The notes under the pieces are model-generated. The model ran no database searches. It saw only the letters and a program-made list of their open reading frames with translations, and was not told the DNA's origin. Shown piece by piece: positions 1-9,200 of a DNA stretch of 40,097 nucleotides. Made by a program: the position numbers and the translations under genes. Numbering within the stretch: position 1 is the stretch's first letter; each line of letters begins with the position of its first letter. This DNA comes from JBBQWR01 sp038210495 (GTDB taxonomy: Bacteria > Planctomycetota > Planctomycetia > Pirellulales > DATAWG01): contig JBBQWR010000048.1 of the NCBI GenBank assembly GCA_038210495.1, forward strand, positions 1-40,097. The letters run 5' to 3'.

Positions 1-117
1 TCCACGCCCTCAGATGTCCCACGCGGAAATCGTAACCCGAATGAACCCATCGCGATAAATCGAATTCCCACTCGGCCGACCAGCCGAAAAACTTTGTACA
101 CTTGTGGGTAATTACAA

Positions 118-190
118 GGGCTGGAGGCGTCCTCGCCGAAGCCCCTGAGTGTGGTCGTCAAGTTTCTAGGAAGCCCTGACAAAACCGTCT
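118..190 (+). repeat. Dispersed repeat D, copy 1 (diverged)
   Basis: The stretch beginning GGGCTGGAGGCGTCCTCGCC matches two other places in the window (14482-14556 and 15121-15228). Similarity to the 14482 copy extends to the shared ACAAAACCG near 180-188. It lies directly upstream of the aldo/keto reductase, and the open frame upstream of that gene's ATG is read from this repeat rather than from real coding sequence. Terminal inverted repeats are not recognisable in this copy. Confidence 0.6.
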
Positions 191-240
191 TGAAGCTCCG
201 GGGGAGTGGTCGACGGCCCTTTCAATCCAAAAATGCATCC

Positions 241-1143
241 ATGAAGTACCGCAGATTGGGCTCCACCGGCCTGAGCGTATCCGTGATCGGCCTGGGCACA
301 TGGCAGTTCGGCGGCGAATGGGGCGCCGAATTCTCCGTCCAGCAGGTCGCCGCGATTTTGGCTAAAGCCCGCGAGATGGGAATCAACCTGCTGGATACGG
401 CCGAGTGCTATGGAGACCATCTGTCCGAATCGCTGATCGGGCAAGCTTTGGCGACGCTCGGCCAGCGCGACCAGTGGTTGATCGCCACCAAATTCGGACA
501 TCGGTTTCATTCGTTCATGAATCGAACCGACGAGCGCGACGTCGAGCATGTGCGCCAGCAACTCGACGATTCTCTCAGGGCACTGCGAACGGATCACATC
601 GATCTGTATCAATTCCATTCCGTGCGAGACGAGGAATTTTTCAACACCGATTTGTGGCATTTTCTCGCCACCGCCAAGCAGGCCGGAAAAATTCGTCACG
701 TCGGCAACTCGATCGCCGCCGCGCTCGATCCGACGGCTCAGGCCAAGGCCTCGCGCGAGGCGGGCGTCGAGGCCCTGCAATTGGTTTATAACCGACTCGA
801 GCGCGGGCCGGAAAACACTGCGTTTCCGATCGCCGCCCAGCAGAATCTCGGCGTGCTCGCGCGAGTGCCCCTGGCGAGCGGTTATCTCTCGGGCAAGTAC
901 AAGCCGGGGACCACTTTCACGGGCCAAAACTTTCGAGCCACCCAAGACCCAGCTAAAGTCCAACGAATACTCGCCGAGGTGCAGCAGATTCGCAACAATG
1001 ACGTACCGCCGGGAACCGACATGGCCGCCTGGTCGCTGGCTTGGTGTCTCAAGGATTCGCGAGTCACGGCCGTCATCCCGGGCTGCAAGAGCGCTGAGCA
1101 AGTCGAGGCAAATGCCTTGGCGGCCGACCTGTTGACCGACTAA
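241..1143 (+). CDS. Aldo/keto reductase
   Basis: Predicted soluble NAD(P)H-dependent oxidoreductase of 300 residues with the aldo/keto reductase (TIM-barrel) fold. It opens with MKYRRLGSTGLSVSVIGLG, the usual N-terminus of the family. The catalytic tetrad is visible: D52 and Y57 in DTAECYG, K84 in IATKFG and H126 in DLYQFHS. The C-terminal VTAVIPG and the QVEAN segment match the cofactor-binding end. The frame is open upstream to 151, but the ATG at 241 is chosen because homology starts there and the upstream part lies in a dispersed repeat. The next gene follows on the same strand after 96 bases, so co-transcription is possible. The substrate cannot be told from sequence. Confidence 0.93.
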   Translation: MKYRRLGSTGLSVSVIGLGTWQFGGEWGAEFSVQQVAAILAKAREMGINLLDTAECYGDHLSESLIGQALATLGQRDQWLIATKFGHRFHSFMNRTDERDVEHVRQQLDDSLRALRTDHIDLYQFHSVRDEEFFNTDLWHFLATAKQAGKIRHVGNSIAAALDPTAQAKASREAGVEALQLVYNRLERGPENTAFPIAAQQNLGVLARVPLASGYLSGKYKPGTTFTGQNFRATQDPAKVQRILAEVQQIRNNDVPPGTDMAAWSLAWCLKDSRVTAVIPGCKSAEQVEANALAADLLTD

Positions 1144-1239
1144 GGACTGAGAATCGACGTCCACGTCGATGATACAATGCCATTCAATCTGAACAAAACA
1201 GAACATCACATCGCTTGACCACATCCGGAGGCATGATCG

Positions 1240-2550
1240 ATGACAGTCGGGCGTCAATTCAGCAGCACGAATTGCCAAGCATTGTCGCTAGCGGTTGGCG
1301 TCTTCGCGTGCCTAGCTTGTGTGGCTAGCCTGCCCGCTGAGTTAGCCGAACCCGCCGCTCCTTCGGAGGCAGCGAGCCATGAGGCTGTCCACTCACTCGA
1401 GTCCGCGCTGACCAAGGAAGACGCGACCATCGGATCGTTGGCCGATCGGCGATTCGCCCGAGTCGCGCTAACCAAGACCGACGCCGCGAAGGCCCGGGAC
1501 ATGCTTTGGCGGCATCACGTCGCTCAAATCAAAAAAGATCGCCAAGCCGAAATCGATCAAGGGCTGCTCAAGCTCGACAACCACGAGATGCCCGTGTTCA
1601 TGACCACTTTCGGCAAGCAGCCCAAAGCTGGCTGGAGCCTGTGGATTTCGATGCACGGCGGCGGCGGCGCCCCGAAGCTAGTCAACGACCAGCAGTGGGA
1701 AAACCAAAAGCATCTCTATAAGCTCGACGAGGGACTCTACGTTGCTCCGCGAGCCCCGACCGACAACTGGAACCTCTGGCACGAAGGTCACATCGACAAT
1801 CTGTTCGATCGGCTGATCGAAGACCTGATCGTGCTCAAGGATGTCGATCCGGATCGCGTGTACATCATGGGTTATTCGGCGGGTGGAGATGGCGTCTATC
1901 AATTGGCGCCGCGAATGGCCGATCGCTGGGCGGCCGCGGCGATGATGGCCGGTCATCCGAACGACGCCTCGTGGCTGGGCCTGCGCAACATCGGCTTCGC
2001 GATCCAGGCGGGCGGCCGCGATTCGGCTTATAACCGGAACAAGATTGCCCAGGAGTGGATCGACCGGCTGGATCAACTGCATCGCGACGATCCGAAGGGC
2101 TATGTGCATTTCGGCAAAATCTTCGAGAACAAAGGACATTGGATGGACGGCGAGGATGCCAAGGTGCTCCCCTGGATGGCGGCGATCCGTCGCGATCCGA
2201 CGCCCGAACGTGTCGTTTGGAAGCAAAGCAGCACAACCCACGATCGCTTCTATTGGCTGGCGATTCCGAAGCAAGATCGGCCCGTGGCGGGAGCCGAGAT
2301 CGTCGTCGAGCGAAGCGGTCAGACCATCACGATCAAATCGGCCGAACAAGTCGGGGCGGTGGCGATTCGACTCGACGAAAGAATGGTCGATCTCGATAAA
2401 CCGGTGCGGGTGGTTTACCAAGGCAAGCCGCTATTCGACGGCCGCGCGCCGCGCACGATCGGCGCCCTGGCGCGGAGCCTGGACAAACGCGGCGATCCGA
2501 AGCTGATGTTCGACGCCGAGGTCGAAGTGAGCTTGTCCGCTAAAAAGTGA
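1240..2550 (+). CDS. Secreted alpha/beta hydrolase, PHB-depolymerase/esterase-like
   Basis: Protein of 436 residues with an N-terminal signal-like hydrophobic stretch (about residues 12-32, ending near VASLPAELAE), so probably exported. The nucleophile elbow GYSAGG follows VDPDRVYIM, as in the poly(3-hydroxybutyrate) depolymerase/feruloyl-esterase type of alpha/beta hydrolase. WISMHGGGG upstream is the likely oxyanion-hole region and the H in NKGHWMDGED is a good candidate for the catalytic histidine. After about residue 320 comes a beta-rich C-terminal part. A GGAGG lies about 8 bases before the ATG; the ATG at 1233 is in another frame. It converges on the histone-like gene with 27 bases between stops. 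Family call is good; the natural ester substrate is unknown. Confidence 0.85.
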   Translation: MTVGRQFSSTNCQALSLAVGVFACLACVASLPAELAEPAAPSEAASHEAVHSLESALTKEDATIGSLADRRFARVALTKTDAAKARDMLWRHHVAQIKKDRQAEIDQGLLKLDNHEMPVFMTTFGKQPKAGWSLWISMHGGGGAPKLVNDQQWENQKHLYKLDEGLYVAPRAPTDNWNLWHEGHIDNLFDRLIEDLIVLKDVDPDRVYIMGYSAGGDGVYQLAPRMADRWAAAAMMAGHPNDASWLGLRNIGFAIQAGGRDSAYNRNKIAQEWIDRLDQLHRDDPKGYVHFGKIFENKGHWMDGEDAKVLPWMAAIRRDPTPERVVWKQSSTTHDRFYWLAIPKQDRPVAGAEIVVERSGQTITIKSAEQVGAVAIRLDERMVDLDKPVRVVYQGKPLFDGRAPRTIGALARSLDKRGDPKLMFDAEVEVSLSAKK

Positions 2551-2577
2551 GGTCCGCGGCGATCGACCGGGTTTGCC

Positions 2578-3186
2578 TTACGACTCATCCGGCGGAGAAA
2601 TCGCCGGGGCGTCGCTCGCTGGAAACGATTCTTCGGACGCTTCTTGAACCAAGTCGAGCGGTTCGGCGCTGCCGAGTAGATCGGCGGCCGGCGTGGATTC
2701 GCCATTCACGGACATCGGGGTAGCATTGGCCGCCGTTTCATTCGGCGCCTCGGGCGAAGTCGTTTCCGAACCACCCGGCGCCACGGGTAGCGAAGTCTTT
2801 TGCTCCATGCTCGGAACGGTCGCAGGCGCGGCGGGTTTTTTAGCGGCCGGTCGTTTTTTGGCTGCCGGCTTGGCGAATGGCTTTTTGGCGACCGGCTTCT
2901 TTACCGCCGCCGCCTTGGACTTGGCGGCCGATTTGGCGAGGGACTTGCCGAGGATCTTTTTCTTGGCGACCGGTTTTTTTGCGGTCTTCTTGGGAGCTCT
3001 CTTGGCGGCTTTCTTCGAAGCGGCCTTGGCCGATTTGACGCTCTTCGCGGTGGCCGATTTCACGGACTTTTTGGCGGGCGCCTTGGCGGCCTTCTTCTTA
3101 GCGCCTTTCTTGACAGTCGCTTTTTTCACGGCCTTTTTCGCGGCCTTCTTGGGAGTAGCTTTTTTCGCGGCTTTCTTCTTGGCCAT
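2578..3186 (-). CDS. Histone H1-like Lys/Ala-rich protein with acidic C-terminal tail
   Basis: Protein of 202 residues. Residues 1 to about 125 are almost entirely Lys, Ala, Pro, Ser and Thr in KKAAKKA-type repeats, the composition of the eukaryotic H1 C-terminal tail and of bacterial H1-like DNA-compacting proteins. From about residue 130 the composition switches to acidic and Ser/Pro-rich, ending in LVQEASEESFPASDAPAIS. This tail resembles the short EESFPASDPP motif found at the end of many small bacterial proteins of unknown function. Inferred role: nucleoid binding or compaction. The low-complexity DNA makes the opposite strand open too (2693-3241), but the minus reading has the recognisable protein and a promoter-like site upstream. 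Confidence 0.85.
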   Translation of the reverse strand: MAKKKAAKKATPKKAAKKAVKKATVKKGAKKKAAKAPAKKSVKSATAKSVKSAKAASKKAAKRAPKKTAKKPVAKKKILGKSLAKSAAKSKAAAVKKPVAKKPFAKPAAKKRPAAKKPAAPATVPSMEQKTSLPVAPGGSETTSPEAPNETAANATPMSVNGESTPAADLLGSAEPLDLVQEASEESFPASDAPAISPPDES

Positions 3187-3243
3187 TTCGAGTGTCCTCG
3201 GGTGCGTAGCGACAGGGGCGGTCGTTCGAGCGGATTGCTAACA

Positions 3244-3272
3244 AGTATAATTATGAAATTTGCCGCACGCAA
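3244..3272 (-). promoter_or_regulatory. Putative sigma70-type promoter for the histone-like gene
   Basis: On the minus strand TTGCGT (3267-3272) and TATACT (3244-3249, 5 of 6 consensus bases) are separated by 17 bases, about 58 bases before the ATG. The region is AT-rich against a GC-rich background. The -35 match is weak (3 of 6). Confidence 0.4.
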
Positions 3273-3333
3273 ATTTTGCGGCTCGAAGATGAACTTTTTT
3301 ACGTCGAGATCCCCCCGCTAAACCGACATTCGG

Positions 3334-3618
3334 TTACCGCAGAAGCGGTTCCGCCTTCTCGGGCACAGGCAGCATCACCTCGTCGACGTAGCACCAAGCC
3401 CAGCGTTCCCCAGGCTCGTACGAGGCCATGATCGGGTGCGCCCAGGCGTGAAAATGCCCAGTGGCATGTTTTCCCGGCGAACTATCGCAGCAGCCCACAT
3501 GGCCGCAGCTCAGGCACAGACGCAGATGAACCCATTGCATCCCCAGACGCAGACATTCTTCGCAACCCGAAGTTCGGGCCGGAACCGGACTGATCTGGGC
3601 GAGGTGCTCGCATTCCAT
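3334..3618 (-). CDS. UBP-type zinc-finger protein
   Basis: Small protein of 94 residues starting MECEHLAQISPV. It has the Cys/His pattern of a stand-alone bacterial ZnF-UBP domain: CEH at the N-terminus, CEEC, then CLSCGHVGCC, and a cluster of His in KHATGHFHAWAHP, with the ERWAWCYVDE end typical of the family. In eukaryotes this fold binds the ubiquitin C-terminus; in bacteria the ligand is unknown. The frame is open to 3663, but the ATG at 3618 has AAGGA eight bases upstream and begins at the first zinc-ligand segment. It follows the L7/L12-like gene by 60 bases on the same strand. Confidence 0.88.
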   Translation of the reverse strand: MECEHLAQISPVPARTSGCEECLRLGMQWVHLRLCLSCGHVGCCDSSPGKHATGHFHAWAHPIMASYEPGERWAWCYVDEVMLPVPEKAEPLLR

Positions 3619-3678
3619 GACAGATGTCCTTATCGCGCGCGATGCATCGAAATAGCAGCTCACCGCTAAGCGGGATTC

Positions 3679-3954
3679 TTAAAGTCCTTCGACGTAGTCC
3701 TTCGCTTCCTTCAAACCCACGCCAGTTTGCTCCCGATATTTTTTGATCGCGGCAATCTTCTGGCCGGCGCGGATCAGATCAGCCACCTCGCGGTTAACTC
3801 CATCATTGGGATCGACCCCCAATTGCTCGAGAATCAAGTCGAGACGCCGTTCGATACGCTTCAAGCGAAATGAATTCGCGCCGCCGCTGTTCGCCACATT
3901 GGAAACAATAAGCAGCGCCAGCACGGCGACGAGCAGCCAGGTATTGTGGTCCAT
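3679..3954 (-). CDS. Membrane-anchored protein with ribosomal L7/L12 C-terminal-type domain
   Basis: Protein of 91 residues. Residues 5-22 (TWLLVAVLALLIVSNVAN) form one membrane segment; residues 28-45 look helical (RLKRIERRLDLILEQLG). The C-terminus AIKKYREQTGVGLKEAKDYV closely resembles the L7/L12 C-terminal signature, in which the GvGLKEAKd helix is diagnostic. This is not the ribosomal stalk protein, which is about 120 residues and lacks a membrane segment. The start lies two bases after the stop of the GlcG-domain gene (TAAtcATG) with no clear ribosome-binding site, so translation by re-initiation is likely. Function unknown. Confidence 0.85.
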   Translation of the reverse strand: MDHNTWLLVAVLALLIVSNVANSGGANSFRLKRIERRLDLILEQLGVDPNDGVNREVADLIRAGQKIAAIKKYREQTGVGLKEAKDYVEGL

Positions 3955-3956
3955 GA

Positions 3957-6071
3957 TTAACCGAACGGCGCGTTCGGATTGCGGTTGAATTTTTGGTAGG
4001 GCAAGCGAACTTTGCGGACCAGGAATTGATCGGCGCGCATCGCGGCCGGGGCGGCGAAGCCTTGTTGGCCCGCGACCGTGGCGACGTCGTCTTGATCCAC
4101 GCCGTCGCCGCTCACGCCGAAACCGCCCACCAAAATCGTCCCGCCGCCTTTGTAGAGGGGACTGCTACCGGGAAACCACACCACGCCGTTTTGATTCGCC
4201 GTGTTGAAGGGGTCGTGGAAATTCGCTCCCACGACGAACGACGTGTACATGTAGTCCGGCGTATTGGCTTGCCGATAACTTGACGCAGGCAGCGGGGCGC
4301 CGATGTCCTCGGCCGTTTGCATGTTGATGCCCGGCGCGAGCAAATTCGAATACGGACCGGGCGCGGCCCCATTGATGCCGCCGGGGAACCGCGGCTCGGC
4401 GAGCGCGCGGAACGTGCGGTTGGTGAAGGCCGTCCCTAGCGGCACGCCGGCGATCGCGTCGGACGGCTGCAAATCGGCCGAGGCGAAATAGGCCGTGTTG
4501 CGGGCCTTGGCCACGGCGACGTCGATCGAGAAGATGGTCGCGTCGGGCATCCGGTAAAGCCCGAGAATGTTCCCCTCGCGATCGGCGACCGCGAAGACAT
4601 AAGCGGCCGTCGCGCTAGCTGACAACGACGGGATTTGCAGACGGATCGCCGCACGGGTCGTCGCCGCTTGGGCTAATCCCTGCGCTACGATCGTCGTCAC
4701 GTCAGCCGCTGTCAATCCGCCGGGATCGGAGGAAGAGTGTGGCAATATGAGCCAACCATCCGGCGGCTTCACTCCGCTGTGATACTTTGTTGGCGCGTCG
4801 AGCGCCAGGGGATTATTGGGATTGGACACATCCGCGCTCTTACCCTCCAGCGCATTGCCCCGGCCAACTCGATTGGCCGTGTTTTTCAGCGATAACATCC
4901 CTTGCACGGGACCCATCGGGCCGTAGACATCGAGCGTCACCCCCACCAAGTTGAGATTCCCAAGTGGCAGGCCGTAACCGGGAACCGGCGCCGCATTGGG
5001 ACCGAGACTTCCGACAGGGAACAGCAGCGACTTGAGCTGAGGTGCCGCCACCGTGGTTCCGCCCGCCGCGGCAAAGGCCATCCACTCGGCCTCAAGCGTC
5101 AGATCGGAATTCAAGCGGCTATTCTCCGCTTTCACTTCGTTGGCCGGATTGCCCACCGGCTGAAATCGCTGCTCGTAAGTTGCATAGCCATTGGGGCCTG
5201 GGAAGAACACGCCAATTCCGCCGACCAGAAACGGCAATTTCGTGGCGGGGTCGGTTTTGTAGAGTGGAATTCCGCCCGGCAGCGTGGCGATCCCGCGCGA
5301 TTGAGCCGTGGCGTCCAAACCCGTGACCACTCCATACGACGGCGATGAGGGGACGGCTGCGGCGGCAACCGCCAAATTCGGCGCCGCCACGTTATAGGCC
5401 GTGTCGTCCGCGGTCCCCAGCAGGTTGTCCGCGCCCGCTCCAAGCACCGGCGTGCGGCCGTTTTGCTCGATCCCGAACAGGTCGACCTGTGGCGCATTGG
5501 TCACGCCCGGCGGAAAATGGTTGCCGATCCCAATCGGAGCGACGTAGCCCGGTCCGCTGTAGGGCGAATTCTTGTCGGCTAGATCAGGACTGGATTCGAC
5601 CTCTCGCTGCGTGATCGTCGATTGACTAATGAACTCGACCGTGCGCGACGTCAGCGGCCCGGCGGAGGCCACGCCCCGATCGCCGCCGCTGGCGAAGAAC
5701 GCGCCTGTCCGGGCGAGCGAAACCGCGCCATCGATTGCAAAAACCATCGTCGTCTGATCGAAAATCGGCACCTGGGCCTCGACGCGCACGCCCAAAATAT
5801 TTCCCGAGCGGTCGACGACCGCGATTATCGCCTGTTGGGTATTGGCCGCCGCCGCCGCGCGATTCAGCAGCCCCTCGACGTCGCTCGCCGTAATGGTCGG
5901 CTCTGGCGGCACGATGGCCGGCGCCACCACGGCCGCCGCCTTCGTCGAAACCATTTTCGGCGCGACGATCATGGTCGCTCCGCTCAGCATGGCCCGCGAT
6001 TCGAGCCGCTCCACGCCCAGCCGTCGGGCACGACGCGATTTCCTTGAAAAGCTAGCTGGTAATCGCGGCAT
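3957..6071 (-). CDS. Secreted protein with two GlcG/HbpS (DUF336) domains
   Basis: Protein of 704 residues. The N-terminus RRARRLGVERLESRAMLSG (about 13-31) resembles the LEPR-XLL-type export signal of giant planctomycete proteins. Two copies of a GlcG/HbpS-like domain are visible. The first starts near residue 60 (ITASDVEGLLNRA, then IIAVVDRSGNILGV) and closes near GGIGVFFPGPNG. The second starts near residue 450 (LTAADVTTIVAQGLAQA, AVADREGNILGLYRM) and closes with LVGGFGVSGDGVDQDDVA. Family members such as HbpS bind heme or sense redox state. A good ribosome-binding site (GAGGA, 7 bases) precedes the ATG. It lies 131 bases downstream of the decaheme cytochrome, which suggests a shared heme or redox role. 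That role is inferred. Confidence 0.85.
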   Translation of the reverse strand: MPRLPASFSRKSRRARRLGVERLESRAMLSGATMIVAPKMVSTKAAAVVAPAIVPPEPTITASDVEGLLNRAAAAANTQQAIIAVVDRSGNILGVRVEAQVPIFDQTTMVFAIDGAVSLARTGAFFASGGDRGVASAGPLTSRTVEFISQSTITQREVESSPDLADKNSPYSGPGYVAPIGIGNHFPPGVTNAPQVDLFGIEQNGRTPVLGAGADNLLGTADDTAYNVAAPNLAVAAAAVPSSPSYGVVTGLDATAQSRGIATLPGGIPLYKTDPATKLPFLVGGIGVFFPGPNGYATYEQRFQPVGNPANEVKAENSRLNSDLTLEAEWMAFAAAGGTTVAAPQLKSLLFPVGSLGPNAAPVPGYGLPLGNLNLVGVTLDVYGPMGPVQGMLSLKNTANRVGRGNALEGKSADVSNPNNPLALDAPTKYHSGVKPPDGWLILPHSSSDPGGLTAADVTTIVAQGLAQAATTRAAIRLQIPSLSASATAAYVFAVADREGNILGLYRMPDATIFSIDVAVAKARNTAYFASADLQPSDAIAGVPLGTAFTNRTFRALAEPRFPGGINGAAPGPYSNLLAPGINMQTAEDIGAPLPASSYRQANTPDYMYTSFVVGANFHDPFNTANQNGVVWFPGSSPLYKGGGTILVGGFGVSGDGVDQDDVATVAGQQGFAAPAAMRADQFLVRKVRLPYQKFNRNPNAPFG

Positions 6072-6202
6072 AAACGTTTCCTCAGCAAAGTGACTAACGC
6101 GATCGCAAGAAGATGCAATCGAGCGAAGCGATTATAGTTCGATCGTTCGGCCAACGCGAGTTTTGCCGCCACTGGATCACTGGATTTGCCTCGTAGGGCC
6201 GG

Positions 6203-9200
6203 CTACGGTCGCGCGGCGCCTTGCAACGGTCGCGGCAGATTTTCGAGCGTCCGGGGATTGGCGGCTCGGGCGGGTGGCGCCGGGTGGAGATAGACATCGT
6301 CCCAGGGGTTGTCGCTCGCCTGCCAAAGGCTGCCACCGCGAAGGTACAGCTTGCGCTGCTCGTCGATATCCAGCGGGCGGGCGCCGATGCGGCCGAAGAC
6401 GGAGAGTTGATTGCCCGATTCGTCGACTGCCCGGTCGCGGTCGACTCCCTTGGAGATCGCCAGGGCGCGGCCCCCTTTGGATGCTGGGTACCAGGCGATG
6501 AGGCATGGAGTCGGCCTGGGGCTGAAGCCGGCATTGCCGGGCGTTTCGGGCGAGGTTAGCTGCACGACGCGTAGACCGTTGCAACCGTCGGCCAGATAGG
6601 CGAATTCACTGGTATAGGTGATTCCCAGCTTCACGTCGCACAGGTCGCTGATGCAGTTATTCGGATTGAATACTTGGTCGATTTTTGGCTGCTCGGGGGT
6701 GGTGATGTCGAGAATCACGAGGCCCTGGGCGCCGCCAGCGACGTAGGCGTAGGTGCGAGCTAGGTAAATGTTCCGGGCGTCCGGCAGTGGAACGGCGGCC
6801 GATCGGATCAGCCTCGGCGCCGCGAGGTTCGTCGTATCGAGGACCTTGATTCCTTCGGCGTCGCAGACGAACCCATAGCGGAATTGAATCTGAACCGTTC
6901 GTGGGGCGGTCAGTTCATCGGGACCGAGCGTGGCGACGACCTTGGGATTCTTGGGATCGTCGAGCGACACGACGACCAGGCCCGCGTCGCAGCAGATGTA
7001 GGCATACACGCCGGCGATCGTGATCGACCGAGCGCCGCACAAGATGCCGCCGGGGTTGAATGTCAGGTCGCGCTTCAAAAAATTGTTCGTCGGGTTTCCA
7101 TCGAGCAGCGTCCCGGCGCCGACGACGATCAGCCCTTCGTATTTATCCGTCACATAGAGATTGCCATACAGGGCGTGAACGTCCTGCTCGCGGTTCTCGG
7201 GCATTCGCTTGCGAGTCGGATCGGGAGCGGTCGTGGCGGGCGAAGCCACGGCCGTCGCGTATTTGCTTGGAACGAAGAACCGCTGGCCGATCGGCGAGAC
7301 CGGCGCCGTAGTGATCCGCTCAGAAAACGCTTTGTCGTCGAGAAATGCGATGTCGAACACGCGCAAGCCACCGCTGCCGCAGGCCGCGTAGAGATATTCT
7401 CCGCGATGCTGGAGGCCGAGGATTTCCGGCTTTTGCAATGGACTGAGCAGCGCGTCGCCGATATCGCGGGCCGGATGCTCGTGAGCATTTTTCAGCTTGC
7501 CATCGCGCGCGGCGTGTTCGTTGAAATACTCAGGAAATGCAATGTGCTGCAGCGTGCTGCCGATGACGGCCTGCGGCTCTTCGCGCTCGGTCACTTCCAC
7601 GGCCGCCAGTCCGGCGCTCCCCTCGGCGACCCAACAGTAGCGGCCGATGAAATTGACGTAGTTGGTCCCCTGCATCAATAGCTGAGCCATGATCGCGTTG
7701 TTGTCGTTGTTCTTCGAGACGTGGCAATCGGTACACATCTTGGTTTCGGTTACGCCCGGGCGATAGTGATCGACATACGCCGGGTCGTCGATATGCGGGC
7801 CGCCGCGGACCGTATGCGGCACATTCGTGCTGAAGGCGATCCCGCTCAGCCCGTCGCCCGATATCGTTTGCTGCTGGAAGTAGATCGACTCGCGATTGTT
7901 ATTGTACGAGCCGACGTGAACGGCACAGCTCGAGCGGGCAGGGCCGATCTTGTTCTTGGTCACGTCGCCGTCGTGGGCCAGCATGAAAACATCGTCGCGG
8001 AGCGTTTGAAAATTGTAGGCCGTGTAATTCCGGCTGACGTCTCCCTCGTTGTGCAGATTCGGTTTCTTTTGGGCGGCTTTCTGCGGCAGATGGCAGCCGA
8101 AACAACTCGGGTTCCACGAGGAGTGGCAGGCGACGCAGTTCATCCGGCTGTTTTGATGAGCGCATTGCCGCTCGTCCGGCCGACCGCCCCAGACCAATTT
8201 TTCCTGGCCCTCGACGGATTCCCAGCGCATCGTCTTGGCCATGTGCGACTTGGCATTGTAATGATCGCTGGCCGGATCGAGCGTGTCGGCCGTTTGCACG
8301 ACCTCCCACCGCAGGTTCTCCTCAACCATCGAATTCTGATACAGGCGACCGCTGATCTGCTCGAATCGGCGGCGGCCCGACGGCGTGCGCAATTGCGTCA
8401 AATCGCGTCCGCCGGCGGGGCCGGACGTGTAGGCCGCCGGACCGGACGTGAGCAGCGTCGCTCGCTGGTTTGAGCTGCCGTGACAATCGATGCATTGAAT
8501 CTCGATCCCGGCACGGACCTCTCGTTGCAATCGCGTGTTGCCGTGCATGTCCTGCTCGAAGTGGCAATCAACGCAGTGCATCCCCTTTTCCATGTGAATG
8601 TCGAGCAGATGCACGGGCAGGTTGTCTCGCTTGGTCGCAAGCTCGCGTTCTTGAGCCTTGATTAGATGCGGCGGTTTCTCATCCGAGCCATCCCCGGACG
8701 CAGCCGAAGTTTGGCGATACGCCTCTTTCAGCAACTCCGGCATCGCGACCGCGGCCCGCAGCTTTTCGTTCGTGACATTGTCGACGATCTCTCCCCGGTG
8801 ATCGAGCAGATTGCCGGCGCGATCCTTTTTGAACACGGCCCGAAATACCCAGCCGTGGCTATGAAAATCGGCGAACTGCGTGTGCTGCGTGCGGGTGTTC
8901 AGATCGGTGAGGTTTTCGAGAAATTTCGGGTCCGACCACAAGCCCTGCTTCGAGGCCTCGTCGGGATTCGACATCTCAACATGGGCCAATTCTTCGGCCG
9001 ACGGATGTCGCTGCTTGGCCGGATACATGAGCTGCCCGTCGGTCTCTTCGTCCCACCATTGATAGCCGACATACGAGTTGAGCACGTTCGTCCCCGGATG
9101 CACATGGCACACCAGGCACTGGCTCGTGGGCACGCCGTTGCCACGAGCGAACGAGTGGCGGATCGGATGGCCCGACTCGTTTTTGGGAATCGTGGGGTCA

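Noticed and set aside
166..1278. Long minus-strand open frame opposite the aldo/keto reductase
   Set aside because: It lies antisense to a clear enzyme gene, has no family features, and arises from GC-rich codon use on the other strand.
2693..3241. Plus-strand frame opposite the histone-like gene with long Phe/Ala/Leu runs
   Set aside because: The hydrophobic repeats are the complement of Lys/Ala codons (AAG/GCC); the minus-strand protein is the recognisable one.
3679..3954. L7/L12-like gene considered as the ribosomal protein rplL
   Set aside because: It has an N-terminal membrane segment, lacks the L7/L12 dimerisation domain and is not near rplJ or rpoB.
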